A stretch of 64,000 nucleotides of DNA from the NCBI RefSeq assembly GCF_037038585.1, contig NC_092520.1, positions 60,726,501 to 60,790,500 of the forward strand, given 5' to 3'. Source of the stretch: Patagioenas fasciata. Its lineage: Eukaryota > Chordata > Aves > Columbiformes > Columbidae. The first letter of the stretch is position 1. Each line of letters opens with the position of its first letter. The translations under genes and the position numbers were made by a program. Below are positions 34,801 through 47,721 of this stretch, in pieces. The notes under the pieces are model-generated. The model worked only from the letters and a program-made list of their open reading frames with translations, had not been told where the DNA came from and did not search any database.

Positions 34801-35240
34801 AAAGTTCAGTAAAATTTTCCTTTAAGTGAAATGTTTGGTTGTGTAGTACATTGCCTCAGTAGCATCGTTTAAGCCTTAAATGCGCATCATTTAAGCAGGT
34901 CCTCTTACAGCTCTGTGATAAATGCATTCTTGAACCTTCACTTGGCCTTTGCAGCCTTACTCCAAATGAAAGAGTGAGAGAATCTTCATTGTGATTGACA
35001 TCAAGAAGGGATCATCTCCCTGGGGCAGTGACTGTGGGTGACTCACTGTTATCCTTCCCTGCTGGATGGCAAATATGTATCATAATAGAGCTCTGTAAGA
35101 GGAGAGACTTTCTGGCAGTGTGTTACTTATAACAAGCCACAGGCATTTTAAATTTTCTTAGTAGTATCTCTGAACTGGCAAACCCTGCTGGAAACAGAAT
35201 TATTCCAGTGAAGTGACTGAAGTGATTCCCTCATTTGTAC
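28861..35240. other. Gene-free AT-rich DNA
   Basis: No coding gene or RNA gene recognised. TG-rich low-complexity sequence at about 29725-29790, a short GTTAA tandem at 33241-33265, and ATT/CAT-rich stretches at about 34015-34080. Open frames are short and isolated. Confidence 0.55.
33241..33265 (+). repeat. GTTAA pentanucleotide microsatellite
   Basis: Five units of GTTAA (first one GTTAG) in tandem. Confidence 0.85.
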
Positions 35241-35300
35241 AAACCAAACCAAACCAAACCAAACCAAACCAAACCAAACCAAACCAAACCAAACCAAACC
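35241..35300 (+). repeat. (AAACC)12 microsatellite
   Basis: Twelve uninterrupted copies of AAACC followed by AAAAAG. The perfect array suggests recent length mutation. It is not part of a recognisable transposon. Confidence 0.98.
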
Positions 35301-36689
35301 AAAAAGCTAGAAAAATACAGCATGACTAGAGAGGTTCAATATTTTATGTAATGATTTCCTTTAATAACAATTGTATTGTAAACCATGTAACTTTTTAGAA
35401 ATCCATATTAGAGTCATACTGATTTCTTGTGAAGTTGTATAAGAAAAGGAGCATATTAAACATGAAAGCAGGCAAGTTAATTATGCAGAATTTAGTTCTT
35501 GGCAGTCATATCAAGTAGTGGGCTTTTTTTGTTCGTTTCTGAGGATGCCATTTTAGAGATGTTTATGGAATAAGATAACCTACACAAGAAATTAAACCTT
35601 TCTGTGGCTTGACTGTTGTAGCTACAATTGGACTGCTGATGGTAAAAAGGTGATGAAGCATTTTTCTTGAAGTTATTTTTGTTTTGTAAGAATACAAAAT
35701 TGTAGTGATTTCATAGCCCTGCTTTAGAATCAAAGATTAGTTGTTTTGTTTTATTGAGATATATTTTAATGCATGTATCCTATACGGGTGATGCATTATA
35801 ATAGGCCTAAAAATTCCTTTAAAATTCAAATATTTCTGATTTAATTGTTGTTTTTAATATTAGTGAATTGGTGCGTAGTTCAGGAGATGTAACTGTTACT
35901 TTATTCTTAGTTTAGAACTTGAAGTGGAAGAATTATCATCTAACTTTAGGGGTCAGTTAGGTCCCCTAAATAGCTGATGAGAAGAGATAGAGGCCTGCTG
36001 AGGTCCTGTCCTAGGAAATGTATGTCAATGTGAGTGGGAACCAGTATCCTTGGCAGCTGCCTGTCTTTCTTTTGCTGGGGGTGGTGTGGGGTTATGTGTA
36101 TGTCTGTGTGTGTGTATAGTTGGTGTCTACAGAACTGCCTTGAGCAGCATCTTACATTGAGGTTTAAATCCTTCTTCAAATGTACAGAAATCAGGGGACC
36201 AGTTTAAAACGTGCAGATTTAAAAAATAAGAAATACTTTCCTCTCTTTTTTAGTTGTTTGAGGTTGTTTTGTTTTGATTTTTCATGAATGCATAGAATTT
36301 ATTTTTTAAAAGTTTCTTAGATGATTCATGGGATAGAAACTTCAAAATTAAACCTGAGGGGTTGTTGTATCATCACAAGCACTGAGGGTTAAATTTTTAA
36401 GAAAAAGATATTAAATATCCCACAAATCATGATGAAATTGTGAAGACTGCACTGGTAGGCAGAGGCATCTTTTTGATTGTATAACTGTGATATGTTATTT
36501 TTGTCCTCATTGCTATCATTCTTACTGGTACTAGTGATATTCTCATTGCTACTACTAATGCATCATTGCAGATGTTACTAAGTTCAAGAGCAGTTGAACT
36601 CTTTTTTTGTGACTGATTCGACAAGAAAAGATCTCATTATGAAAAAAACCCACCCTTTATGTGATAAGGTTTTTCCTTGTTTCTGAGCT
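35301..36689. other. Gene-free AT-rich DNA
   Basis: Nothing recognised apart from a short TG/TATG run near 36095-36117. Confidence 0.55.
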
Positions 36690-36915
36690 ATAGAATCATA
36701 GAATGGTTTGGGTTGAAGGGACCTTAAAGATCATCTATTTCCACCCCCCTGCCGTAGGCAGGGACAATTTCCACTAGACCAGGTTGCTCAGAGTCCCATC
36801 CAACTTGGCCTTGCACCCTTCCAGGGATGGGGCATCCCCAACTTCTCTGGGCAGCCTGTTGCAGTGCCTCACCACCCTCATGAGGTTGAATGGGGAAATT
36901 TTCTTCTTGGTCAAG
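36690..36915 (-). mobile_element. CR1 LINE, 3' end, 5'-truncated
   Basis: The plus strand reads ATAGAATCATAGAATGGTTT then GGGTTGAAGGGACCTTAAAG and later GGGGCATCCCCAACTTCTCT, the antisense of a typical avian CR1 3' end. This copy is closer to the consensus than the one at 19.9 kb. Confidence 0.93.
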
Positions 36916-38979
36916 TGTTGTGTCAAGCCCAGAAAGTATCTGTTTTGCAACCTTTAAAAGCTCAATAGAGCTGTAATGTTACAAGTTAAACATATTTAAG
37001 CTTTTTTTGTTAGGCTTGCTGTATAAGAATTGTTGCCTCTTGTCCATTCATAACAGAATCTAAAGGGAATTAGGTAATAAATAAGTACATTAACTACAGT
37101 TACACTGTGGCATGCAAAACATTTAAACCAACTGATATGCAGCCTGAAAACCTGGCTGAAAAGATCACTAAAACATGTCTAAAGGTATTTTTGGACTACA
37201 AAAGTATTGTAAGGAGATATTCAGTGCTACTGCTGAGAAATTATATCAGTGTTGCTGGACTATATATCACACAATTTGTACTTTATGACGTATCACCATT
37301 TCTAAGTGCACAACTTGGAAAACTCTTCAAAAACAAAACCAAAGAAATGCAGTAAAAGTTCGCATCCAGTGTTGTAACCAGAGCTGAAGGTCTAGGCTAG
37401 GTTAACTTCTGCTCGTAGGAAATGATCTGCAGGGAAGAGAGATTTATCTCAATGTCCTTACCAATACGACTTTTTACAGTTTCCTCTATTCTTGTGGAAA
37501 ACTATGACACAAACTACCTGGATGGGCCAGTTTTGTCTCTTTTTATGATCAGAACTGGTAGAGGAAATGTCTAGTTTCCTTATTCTGGATCTGTGCAACT
37601 TCAGGTGATATTGAATTTGTCACTGATTTCTTCCTGTAGTGGATGGTGCATACTGGAGCCAAAACTGCCCAGAGTGGGAATACTCTGCTGTGCAATTTCA
37701 CTTGAGTTGTACCTTGAGGAAGCCACCAAAAGTTAGAACAGATGTGGGACTGCTCTGAGGGTTTTCCCTCCCAAAATTACAGATCTCCAGAGGCAAAGCT
37801 TTGTAAGAAAATTCTCCCACAGGACCTATAATAAATCTTGTTGTATAGATTTTATGAGGGGAAAGGGCAATCCAAATCCAAGTATGGTTTATCTGTGCCA
37901 TTTTTTTCCCAAACGACCCTAGTGATTGATGACTTGATATGAACAGAGAGTTGGCAAGCAAATTAAAGCCAAACAACATTAGGGTTCTGTAAAAATTAAA
38001 AATAATAATAAAAAAGGCCAAATTACTTTTGTATAGTTGTCCTGTACTTATTCAGAAGAAAAACTGGCTTTTGCCAAGAAAGATTTAGTAACTGGGAGGG
38101 AGAGAAGACCAGAAGGCTCTTTTATTATCCTTTTTTACAGTTCTTTATGGATGGTGTGAAGGGCTCATTTGGTAGTGGTTGTGCTGTGCTGACTTTTGTT
38201 TATTTCTGGAGATGAAGGCAAGATTGCTTATTTCTTTAATACTGCTATGATTGTCTTTCTTGCTGTGCTAACCTTTAAATCTTTATTCCCTTATGGCACT
38301 GTATGTGGAACATAAAATTCATGACTTAACATGCTTCCATATCCTCTTTTTGCCATTGCACTCAGAAACAAATAACATGAATGTTTTTTACTGTTTCATA
38401 TTTAGTTTTCTTGTAAATTTACATTGGCAGAATTTTGCAGAGGGTTTCACTACTTCCAGGGTTGAAATTTGCTGTTCCCCTGGAAATTGTTTTCCTTCAT
38501 CTGTTGCTGCAGAAAACAAATTAAGAGGGGGGATGTTGAATATAAACACACAATTTCCACTCTTATTTATTAACTTTAGGACATGAATGCATGGGCTTCT
38601 TTACATGATAATCAAGTTAATGAAGAATTTGGCTACTAAATGTAAAAAATTTCTTCCAATTAGGTGTTTGGAATTTCATTTGTATGGAGTCTTTACAGCA
38701 TTGTAAGCAAGTGAAAAAGAAGGAAAAGAAGAACTTTTAAAATAATTGTATCACTCTTTTGTAGAGCATAATTCTTCTCAAAGAATCTTAAAAATAATCA
38801 TTTTTTCAATTGCAAAGAGAGTGCATCGCAGCTGAGGATCTGCGTAAATAGAGTTTCAACCCACTTTTCCACTCTTATTGAGTGGAAATAATGAAATTGT
38901 TCTGGGCAAGCCATTTCCTTAGGAGAAAGCTGTAGAATAAGGAGCTACACAACTACAGTCCTTGCACTTTCTGCCGAGA
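36916..38979. other. Gene-free AT-rich DNA
   Basis: No gene, RNA or transposon recognised. Open frames of 80-110 codons have no domain and no supporting context. Confidence 0.55.
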
Positions 38980-39040
38980 AAGTTGGACCATGTGATCCTT
39001 TTGGTCCCTTCCAGCTTGGTGCTCTATGATTCTGTGATTC
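38980..39040 (+). mobile_element. CR1 LINE, terminal 3' fragment
   Basis: GTTGGACCATGTGATCCTTT followed by GGTCCCTTCCAGCTTGG and ending TCTATGATTCTGTGATTC, the terminal repeat of CR1. Only about 60 bp remain recognisable. Confidence 0.85.
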
Positions 39041-42000
39041 ACTATTGCAGTGCAATGGACTGACAATGTCAGCAGCATTTTGCACCACCACAGATCTTCT
39101 TGTGCGGTGAGGACCTGCTCAGGAACCACTAGGTCATATTTAGAGCAGCTTTACAACTGCCTTATTCTGGGGAGATGTCTGGTCTCAACCATTTGGAGTA
39201 CTGTGATTGCTTCCTTGGTGGCCATTCTCTAGCTGGTCAGCAGTGTACAGCTACGTAAGATGGAAGTGAAAAATCCCTTTTCCAGCTGAAGCCGGGAAAT
39301 GTCCATCCTCTGGCCAAGCTGGTGTGGAAGCAGCTCTACCACTGAACACTGGAGATAGTAGTACAGTGGAGGCCAGCACTGCTCTTTTTTTTTTTTTTAT
39401 GTCTGTAAAGATGCTATGGGAGAGTCACCAGTGCTCAGGAAACTGGTCTGAAAGCATGTGCTAGTCTTACCATGGGACAGTCTGGGTGGGGTGGGCTGTG
39501 CCATTCTGCATCAGCAAGATGAGTGCTGCTAGCACCCTGCCTTTCCTGTGGCACAGATATTAAATGAAATGTATGTGTTTATTTGCTATTATGCTCTGTT
39601 TGTTTATGCCAAATATGTGCTATTGTCTAAGCTGTAGCATAGCCTGGTGCTACCTGATGTATTACATTTAAGAAAAATCTACTTTGGGTTGCTATCTGTA
39701 TATTTCTCTTAGGTAGAAGCTCTTTTTTTTTTTTTTTTTTTTCCCCAGGAATATATTTTCACTGTGCATTTCAAACAGTGGTGAACAATAGCTCTGATTA
39801 CTCTGCACAGACTGTCCCCCTTCAGAATGTATTATCTCAACAGGGACTCGGAGTGAAAAGAAAGCTATTTACTTGCTTTCTAGCAATAAGTCAATGGACT
39901 CTTAAGAGGACAAGCTTTAGCACAGATGCAATTCATAGGCTATGAGCAAGCAGAAGATAAAAGAGATCAAAAGCTTCAGATTCTGGTGAGGGGGGAAAAA
40001 AGCTGCTGTTAGCAAGGGGCCAAAAGCTATAGCAACACAACTATTCTCTAAGAAGTGAAAACTTAAAAGGAACTTTAAAAATGTGTATCAAGCAAGATCT
40101 AGTGTATGTTCTCCATGGACAAAGGAGCATATGCAGGCTCACCACTTTTTATCTCTCAGTGAAAGGTAAACAAAAATCTTGTTTGATTCGTCTCTTTTGT
40201 ATTTGCCTAGTTACACAGAAGACAGTGGGAGAAGGAGCAGCTTAGATGCTGGAAGGACTGTGCTCAGCAAAACTGTTTTTATTGTTCAGGGAGCTGAGTT
40301 TTAACTGCTGGGTTGAATTAGTATATAAAATATAGCTTTGCAACCACTTAGGTTTTATTAGAGAATTATATTTCATTTGATCACGGTTCTCTTTTTAAGG
40401 ATTCACAACTTTAGCTGACCTAAACAGCAACTGAAGCTGAAGGAGACCACTAAATCATCCCTGGTACTAAAGCAGCATTCAGGCTGTCATTTGAAGTACC
40501 TCATATTTCTTTCTTCCTGTACATAAAAGCATTTACTGCAGAGGAATTTGAGGTTTGTTGCATTAACAAACACATTAAGTTCGGAAGATGAAATCTATCT
40601 TCCTAAAAATGTAAAAGTAATTATGTAATTCATTTACATTTAGATATGCAATCATATATAATTTGTGAGTCCTTATAGGCTTCTGTGCCATTTGTACAAA
40701 AGCATGTAGTTGTTACATATGCCCAGGGGATGCAGTTCCTGTTGGAAGAATATATGCTGGAAATCAGAGATATCACTTCTTACACTGTTCTTGTTGGCAG
40801 CATTAGGAATAAAATCTTCCAGTGTGACGAGACAGAAGAATTATGTGGTGCTGACATTTTGTTCTCCCAAAGTTTAGTTACAGTCTTGTTTTCTCTGGGA
40901 ACAGTGTTGCCAGGTCATTTTCTGTTCTGTACAAGGAAACGATGGAAGCTACTGTGCCTCTGAGGTCCTAGATTTGAAGGGAAAATTCTTTTCAATGAAT
41001 GCCTTTTCCCATTGAGGAAAAATGCTTGCCGGTTAATTGCAGAGTTTAGGCAATGGTAGTTGATTGTAGAAAGAGATTCAGTCTCCTAGATAGATATATG
41101 CGAATGTTACCAGAGGTTTCACAAGAATGTGAGAGATAGTGAGCTGTGAAATATTGATTAGGACTCTAAACCCATGGTGCTTTTTCTTTTTTTTTTTTCT
41201 TTTTTCTCCTCTTCATTTGAACTGGATTAGGTGATCCTGCAATTTGTTGCACCCTTTTCGTAACATAAAATATTTTATATCTATACATCTTCTGAAGCAC
41301 TTCTGAAGCCTATGTACATACAGATACGCATATCAAGAGTCTGAATAGAATTTGGTAAACACACACTATTTTTTTTTCTCCTTCACATATATATGTGTTC
41401 ATCTAAACAAGATTGCATCAGTATTTGAGACTAAGTATTATGTCTCTTTCTGAGATCACAATATATTTTGTTGATCAGAGATTCAGCCTTACTAGAATAA
41501 TAGAATGAGAATGACAAATCCCTAAATAGTTTTTGGTTGTGATTTGGATTTCTTAATTTCACTCAAATGGCACTGGAGAAAATAGACTGGAGCTTAAGGT
41601 CCCTTTTTGTTACTTCAGATTTGGCGTACTTCGCTTTGTACAACCACAATCCCAAACTGTTCCTTAAGCCTTCATAAACATAGCCAGACCTTTTATAAAT
41701 CCTTGACAAAGACTCTCACATCATCAGCAGGAAAAGTGATCTTTTTCTCATGTCCTGATATTTGTATGCCTTCTACAGTAGTAATCCCTTAATTTAAGGA
41801 AGATAAAATGCAATAGCTTGGTTAAGTAAAACAGAACACACAACAACATTCCTGGTTTATCCTTCTGTTTAGCCTTATTGATCTAATTACAGATTAATTA
41901 TCCACATGGATGCACTGGTCTTCTGTGCAGTATCTAGATCCACTTAAATCTACATTCCTCTAAAACCTTTGCAGAAAAAAAATTGCTCATGTGTCTTGCT

Positions 42001-45000
42001 GGCATTCATGGTTCAGAAATTCTTAAGTTCATTAATTACCTTGGCTGAACATGCTGCATGGAGCAATTTCATTATGGTGATCAGCAAACAGTGCCCTTTA
42101 TTAATCACTGCATTAGCCAAATAAACTAAACTTGGGAATCGGACTTTCCAACCCATATCTTGGGCTTCAGAGTGTACAATATGCAGGATTGAGATGTTGG
42201 ACTTGCACTGTCCTTCATTAGGTTTCATATTACTTTAACATAATCTGGATAAATATAGACTGTGGAGCCTTCCTTGCCTAGCAGTACAGGAAAAGGTCTG
42301 TTTTATTTTAATTGGCCTAAGATTTGTTTCAATCTCCTTTGTATTTTAGATTTTGGGTTGTGGTGCTGGAGATGATTAGTCGGAGCCAGGGACTGAAATA
42401 GCAGTTAAACAACATAGATGATCAGGTCTAATGCCTGGGCTTCCCCCTAGCTCTCCTTTATTTAGCACTGTACTTCCATCCCTTGGGGTGTTTACAAGTA
42501 AGATGGATGTCTTTCTAGAAAATCTCTTACAGTTGAGGCAGAAGTTATACATTTGCTGAAAAGATAGCTACTAAGAACCTTTATAATAATTTATGTGTTA
42601 TATCAGTCTAAATAAATGCTGTGGTCCTTCCTATCTGTAACATGTGTGAGTATCTGTGTAATGACTGAGTTGTCAGCAAAGCATTCTCAGTAATAAGGAT
42701 GCTTTATATTTCTCTCTGAAGGATTATTACTCCTGTATTTCATGGACATTTTGACAACTTGGCATAAAAATACCCCAACTGTGCTGCTCTCTTCCATATT
42801 GCTATAGCATTAGTGTTTTGTCTACAGGGTTATAGAATTGCATATGATTATCCTTGGTTTCAGTACATTTTCCTGCTTAGCTGTACTACTTCTTAGATGC
42901 ACTCAATTGTAACTGTTGTGGGGATACAGACTGCAGCTAAAGAAACAGGGATATTTGTCCTCTGTTTCCTCCAGTAGCTCAGTATTGCAGATGTTCTTCC
43001 TTTTCACGCTTTTTGTTCAAGTCTTCAATTCAGCACTGTTTTCATCAGCTGTGTAGTTTGTTAGCCTATTCTACGTCTTATCTTCAATGTCCAAAGCCAT
43101 TGTTTAATTTTTAGTACAGTTCCTGGTTTGGTACAATGCTACTGTTTGTATTTTCCAGGCTGAAGAGTTTCATATCTGTGGTTTAAATCATGTAATGACT
43201 TACACATGCGTTTTATAGAGTGGAAATTCTTGCAATTTCAGTGGGAACACTCACAGGGTATTCATTTTATGGAGTGACAAAATGTTGGTAAAAGTTTACT
43301 AATAAGCAGCATTTTGGATAATGAGACAATATATTTCTGGGAAGCTGTAGCTTCAAATACTAGAGGCATTTCAGTCCTACTGTGTATTTTTCCTTATCCA
43401 CAGTTGTATATTTTTAATCTAATACATGAATACTCCTCTGAGTGACTGTTGTTTTTGAAACACTACAGTGGTTCTCTGATGAGGCAGACGGGTAGTAAGC
43501 CTAACCAGATGGAGAAGACTATAAGTGTGCCACTGATTTCAGGAGGGCCAGGACCAAGCCCCTGAACTTCAATGGCTCAATGAAATGCTGCTGCAAGCCC
43601 CTGCCCTTTGCCATTTATCAATTGCACATTCTCCAAAGTACTTATTGCCTTGTGCTGTGAGCCATGTCAGTACCCAGGGTGTGGGTCAGTGGCCAACGTA
43701 ATTGTTGCCAAGAAAACTAAAAGTCCCAATCCTTTCTCCTTACTCTTTTGTACCCTTGCGCCAGTATCTAACCATATGGTTCCACCCTTTCCCTTGTGCC
43801 AGCTTTTGCAGTAAGACAATTCGTCTTACTAGTCTGGCAGGAAACTAGTCAGGTTTTCTTCTGCTGTATTTTTCTGCCAGATTAGTAAAATTCATTGGCT
43901 TGCCAAGAGATCTGATGACAGCTTACTTTCCATACTGACAACTGTCTGAGAAAAGATCTCTGCAGACAAACCATAGACCATCTCTGAAACAAGCTTCCCA
44001 AGAGCCCATGAGCTCAATTTTGGGGAACAAATGCTAGAAATAAGTAGAGGCCAAACACTGGTCTGCAAAATCCTTGCTTTGAGAGTGCTATTTTCCCACT
44101 GGAATTTCCCTTGTGGAGTGAAGTCACTTATTTAGGGCAGTTGGATAATGGGAAAAAGGGGTCTCATTCATCTTGATTTGAAGGTCAGCCGTGAGGGACA
44201 CCTGTTGTGTATTCCCTTAGTGCAGTTCTATGCTGCTTAGAGCCAAAGACTGTGGGTTCTATGACACTATTCATTAATTTAAAGAATATTTTCGGAGGGT
44301 CTTCACAGAAGAGGCTCTTCGCAATGTTGCCTGTCTTTCCTGTAGTCTGTTATAGTGCAAGACAACTAATTTTACAGTAGAGATTGCTTGGAGGAAGAAC
44401 GAGTCCTTTCTACAGCTACCAAATTATTTCAAGATGACTAAGGACATTGAGTATATAGTTTGGGGGCTGGCAGTGGATACCTGTTCTTCAGTGGTGACAA
44501 GAATAAGAAGAGCAATGTATTTGCCCCAGGAAAACAACAACAACAACAACAAACCAACCAACCAAAAAACAACAACAAAAAAAACCCCCAAACAAACACA
44601 GCCAGATTTGTCAGATTTGTTTAATTATTTTGAAGGGAATAATGTATTTCATTTTATATTTGTCTTCTGACAGACACTCCCAGAGAACTGGGGTTCTCCC
44701 TCATGAGCTCAGTTTTCTGTCCTTAACACATATACATGAGGTCCTATCCCTTATTCTCTCCAGAGGGAAGAGCTCTGTTTCTGCATGATGCTGCGAGTTA
44801 TCTGTACTGATCCATTTGAGGGTCCTCCTAGGTATGGGGCATCTCTGTCCTTAGACATGTGCATGAGAAATAATGCAGAAGGCACACTGTTTCAGACTAT
44901 CCTCTTCAAGTGGTCTTCAGGCAAGCTGAATTTACTAGTGGGAGAAGACTGAGCCTGTAGGATGTCTCCTTGCTGCCCACTCCTGTGTTGGCACATGAAC

Positions 45001-47662
45001 AAATACGCCTTATGAATAAGGAGCTCAGACCATGGCCCAAGTTTCCTCCTTTTGTTGAGAAGTGCTGGCAGTTACTGATACGAGTCAGACAGGGAATTTT
45101 GTGTAGGTCATGGGCATGCCAGACTCCTGGTGCACAGATGGTGGTGTGGAGATGGGACCAGCCTAGGAAAATCTTACTGAGTGAGGACTAGTGGACAAGT
45201 ACTGTCCCTCAGGGTGTACCAATCTAGGTATGCTATGCTCGTGATGGTCTGAAGATGCTCCAAGAGCCTGAAGTGGAAATAGTCTGCTCTGTTGCGGTGA
45301 CATAACCGAGACCCTTTTGAGGAATAAATCAACTGTGGAAATGGCCAAAGAGAATAAAAAGGACATTCATGAAACAAAAATTTTATGGCTTTGAAGGAAA
45401 CCGTTTTGTAGAAACTTTCATATGAGACACCTTGTAATGCTCCACAGGTGGTGTGTACTGAGTAAAGATTGCCCAGTGGGGAAGTTTCAGGCGACCAAAT
45501 TCCAGAGTTCCAGAATATTTCACCTGGCTGGTCACCAAACTGGCAGCCCATATTTTATTCCTGGGAAATGAGTTTTTGAACAAAACCAGTTATTTTGCCT
45601 TTTGTAAGAGGAAGAGACTTTCCTAAATGCTGAAAGTAGCATTCTGGTTACCTAGATCTGGTGGAATTGAGCTCCTTTAGAATGACACTAATAAAGAGGT
45701 TTTGTTTGAAGATGATGTCATGAGTACCTTGAACTTCTAATAAACACCTTGCCTCATGTTGTAGTTGTAATCCAAAAAGGTCACCATTTCTCATCAGAGT
45801 AAGGTTGCCTTTTTTTCTAATTTTAGGTGACATCAGCTTTTGGAACAGAACTAATTTATCCAGGAAAAAAAATTGATTTATTGTTTTACAGCAATACAGC
45901 TTGTATATTTTCTTTTGTTAATTTATCAGCAAAGTTCCCATTGTTTTTTTTACCGATGATAAATTTTTTTATGGAGTGCCGAGTCATAGTAATTTCCTTG
46001 TTCCAATTTCATTAACTTCCTGGTAGTATTGTCTTGAGCAACCAGATGCTGATGTGTAATCCAACTGTTTCCCTAGTATGTGGGAAGCAGTAAACTTTTT
46101 GTTTATCTTGTAAACAGTTCTGGCTATATATCTTTGGCTGTTTCTTTCCCATGGCCAGATTAAGATTGGCATAAACTGTATTCTCATTGGCACCATATAG
46201 TGCCTAGAAAAAGGGACAAAACATCCCAGACCTATGTCATTAGTCTGGTTCACAGAAGTTGAGTGGCTTTGTTTTGTTTTTAAATCTGTCTGGGTTATGT
46301 TATTTCTAGGTATAATCTATACACGAACAGTCTCTGAGAAGCTGGAACTTCACAGTTGATCATAGAATTAAGTATGTTTTTTTCTATAACCTCACATAAA
46401 ATCTTCTGCAAAAGGGGAATATTAACATTTAAAACTGGTGGAAAAATATTAAGCAAGATAGAGCAGAGACATGTTTTCTTAATTCTCACAAAATATAGCA
46501 ATTGCCAAGCCAAAAATAACAACTTAATAATTCTGAGTGCTGTCAGAAATAGGCATTTTGCATCTATTGCAAATATTTACTGTTAAGAAAGTGATTTTGC
46601 TAAGCATCAACATGTATTTGGATAGATGTATGGATTTTATATAAAATCTGTAAAATATTGTTTCGGATTAATACTTTTGCTTTTGAACATCTCTTTCAAA
46701 AAGTCTTGAAAGAGTTCGAAGTCCTGAATTACTGTTTTTATTGGTATAGCCAGTAATATCAGGGCCATAATCAATCACCTATGCATCATATTTGTAAATT
46801 GCTTGAATATTTTTGGATGAAATATCTTTGTTTTCCTTAAGATTAGTTCAAAATACAGCACCATCTGACATTCTGTCCAAGTTGTTCTGTCAAAGCTGGT
46901 TATTTTTGGCAACAGCAAACATGAGTAACTGAGCAGCTATTGCAATAAGATGTGTTTTTGTTTTCTAAGTGTTAAAAGAGTTATTTGAAAAAGGAGGGGG
47001 AAAAAGCAATGCATCATGCGTAGTTTGGAATTTCTTTGCTTTATGTACTTTGAGACATGTTTTGTGAAAGACTGTGCTGATAAAAATTTGACAGTGCTAC
47101 AGTCATCAAGGTATCCTCACATGAGCATTCTTGAGTTACAATTTGAAATATTTATTTTTTAAATTTTCAGACTAGCTAATGATGATTTTTGGAAGTTAGA
47201 TCAGAACAATTTTAATTTAAACTCCTGAATTATATTTGCAGGACCAGTCTTGGCTTGTTCTATGGTTGTTGAGTGTCCCTGTGCTGTATTTTAACTGGCT
47301 CAGAAATAGGCATTCTAATCTTTGCTTGCATGACCAGATTGAGATACATTGGCATTCAGGCTGATTTTTACAGAATATGGCACATTTATAGTGTTTCTTT
47401 TAGATGCAGCAAGATTATGAAGTTGGCTGCCACTATATATAACTATGTACGCAATATAAGCACTTGCAGGTCTAGAATCAGTACTGAGACATATATAAAT
47501 TAGGCACTGAAACTCTTTCATTTTGGGTGGCCAGATATGTGGTGGGCCAGAATTTGACACCTAGTATTCCTATGCAATGTGCAGGGAGGTCCAAGTGACT
47601 TAGGAAGATAACTGTGCTCATGTAGGAAGATTTCCGTCACTGGCAGCTAGGAAATGGGAGCA
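39041..47662. other. Gene-free AT-rich DNA
   Basis: Poly-T tracts at about 39388-39400, 39722-39743 and 41190-41200, and a CAA/CCAA/CAAA low-complexity stretch at about 44531-44600. No coding gene, RNA gene or clear transposon. Open frames up to about 125 codons (for example minus 45174-45551) lack domains and codon character. Confidence 0.55.
44531..44600 (+). repeat. A/C-rich simple repeat (CAA, CCAA, CAAA)
   Basis: Starts with about seven CAA units, passes into CCAA units, then irregular CAA/CAAA and C5 sequence. Confidence 0.85.
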
Positions 47663-47721
47663 GGTTTAACCCCAGCAGGCAACTAAGCAAAATTAACTCT
47701 GTCCCAGCTGAAACCGGGACA
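47663..47721 (-). mobile_element. LTR-terminus fragment of an avian endogenous retrovirus
   Basis: On the minus strand it begins TGTCCCGGTTTCAGCTGGGA and continues into AGAGTTAATTTTGC, like the 5' end of avian ERVL-type LTRs. It then joins at once to TTAGTTGCCTGCTGGGGTTA, like an opposite LTR end. The body between the two ends is missing. Noncoding. Confidence 0.5.

Noticed and set aside
35241-35300. Regular repeat considered as CRISPR or telomere-like
   Set aside because: A contiguous pentanucleotide without spacers is a microsatellite, and the unit is not TTAGGG.
45174-45551. 125-codon minus-strand frame
   Set aside because: No domain, no Kozak or exon context, isolated in gene-free DNA.
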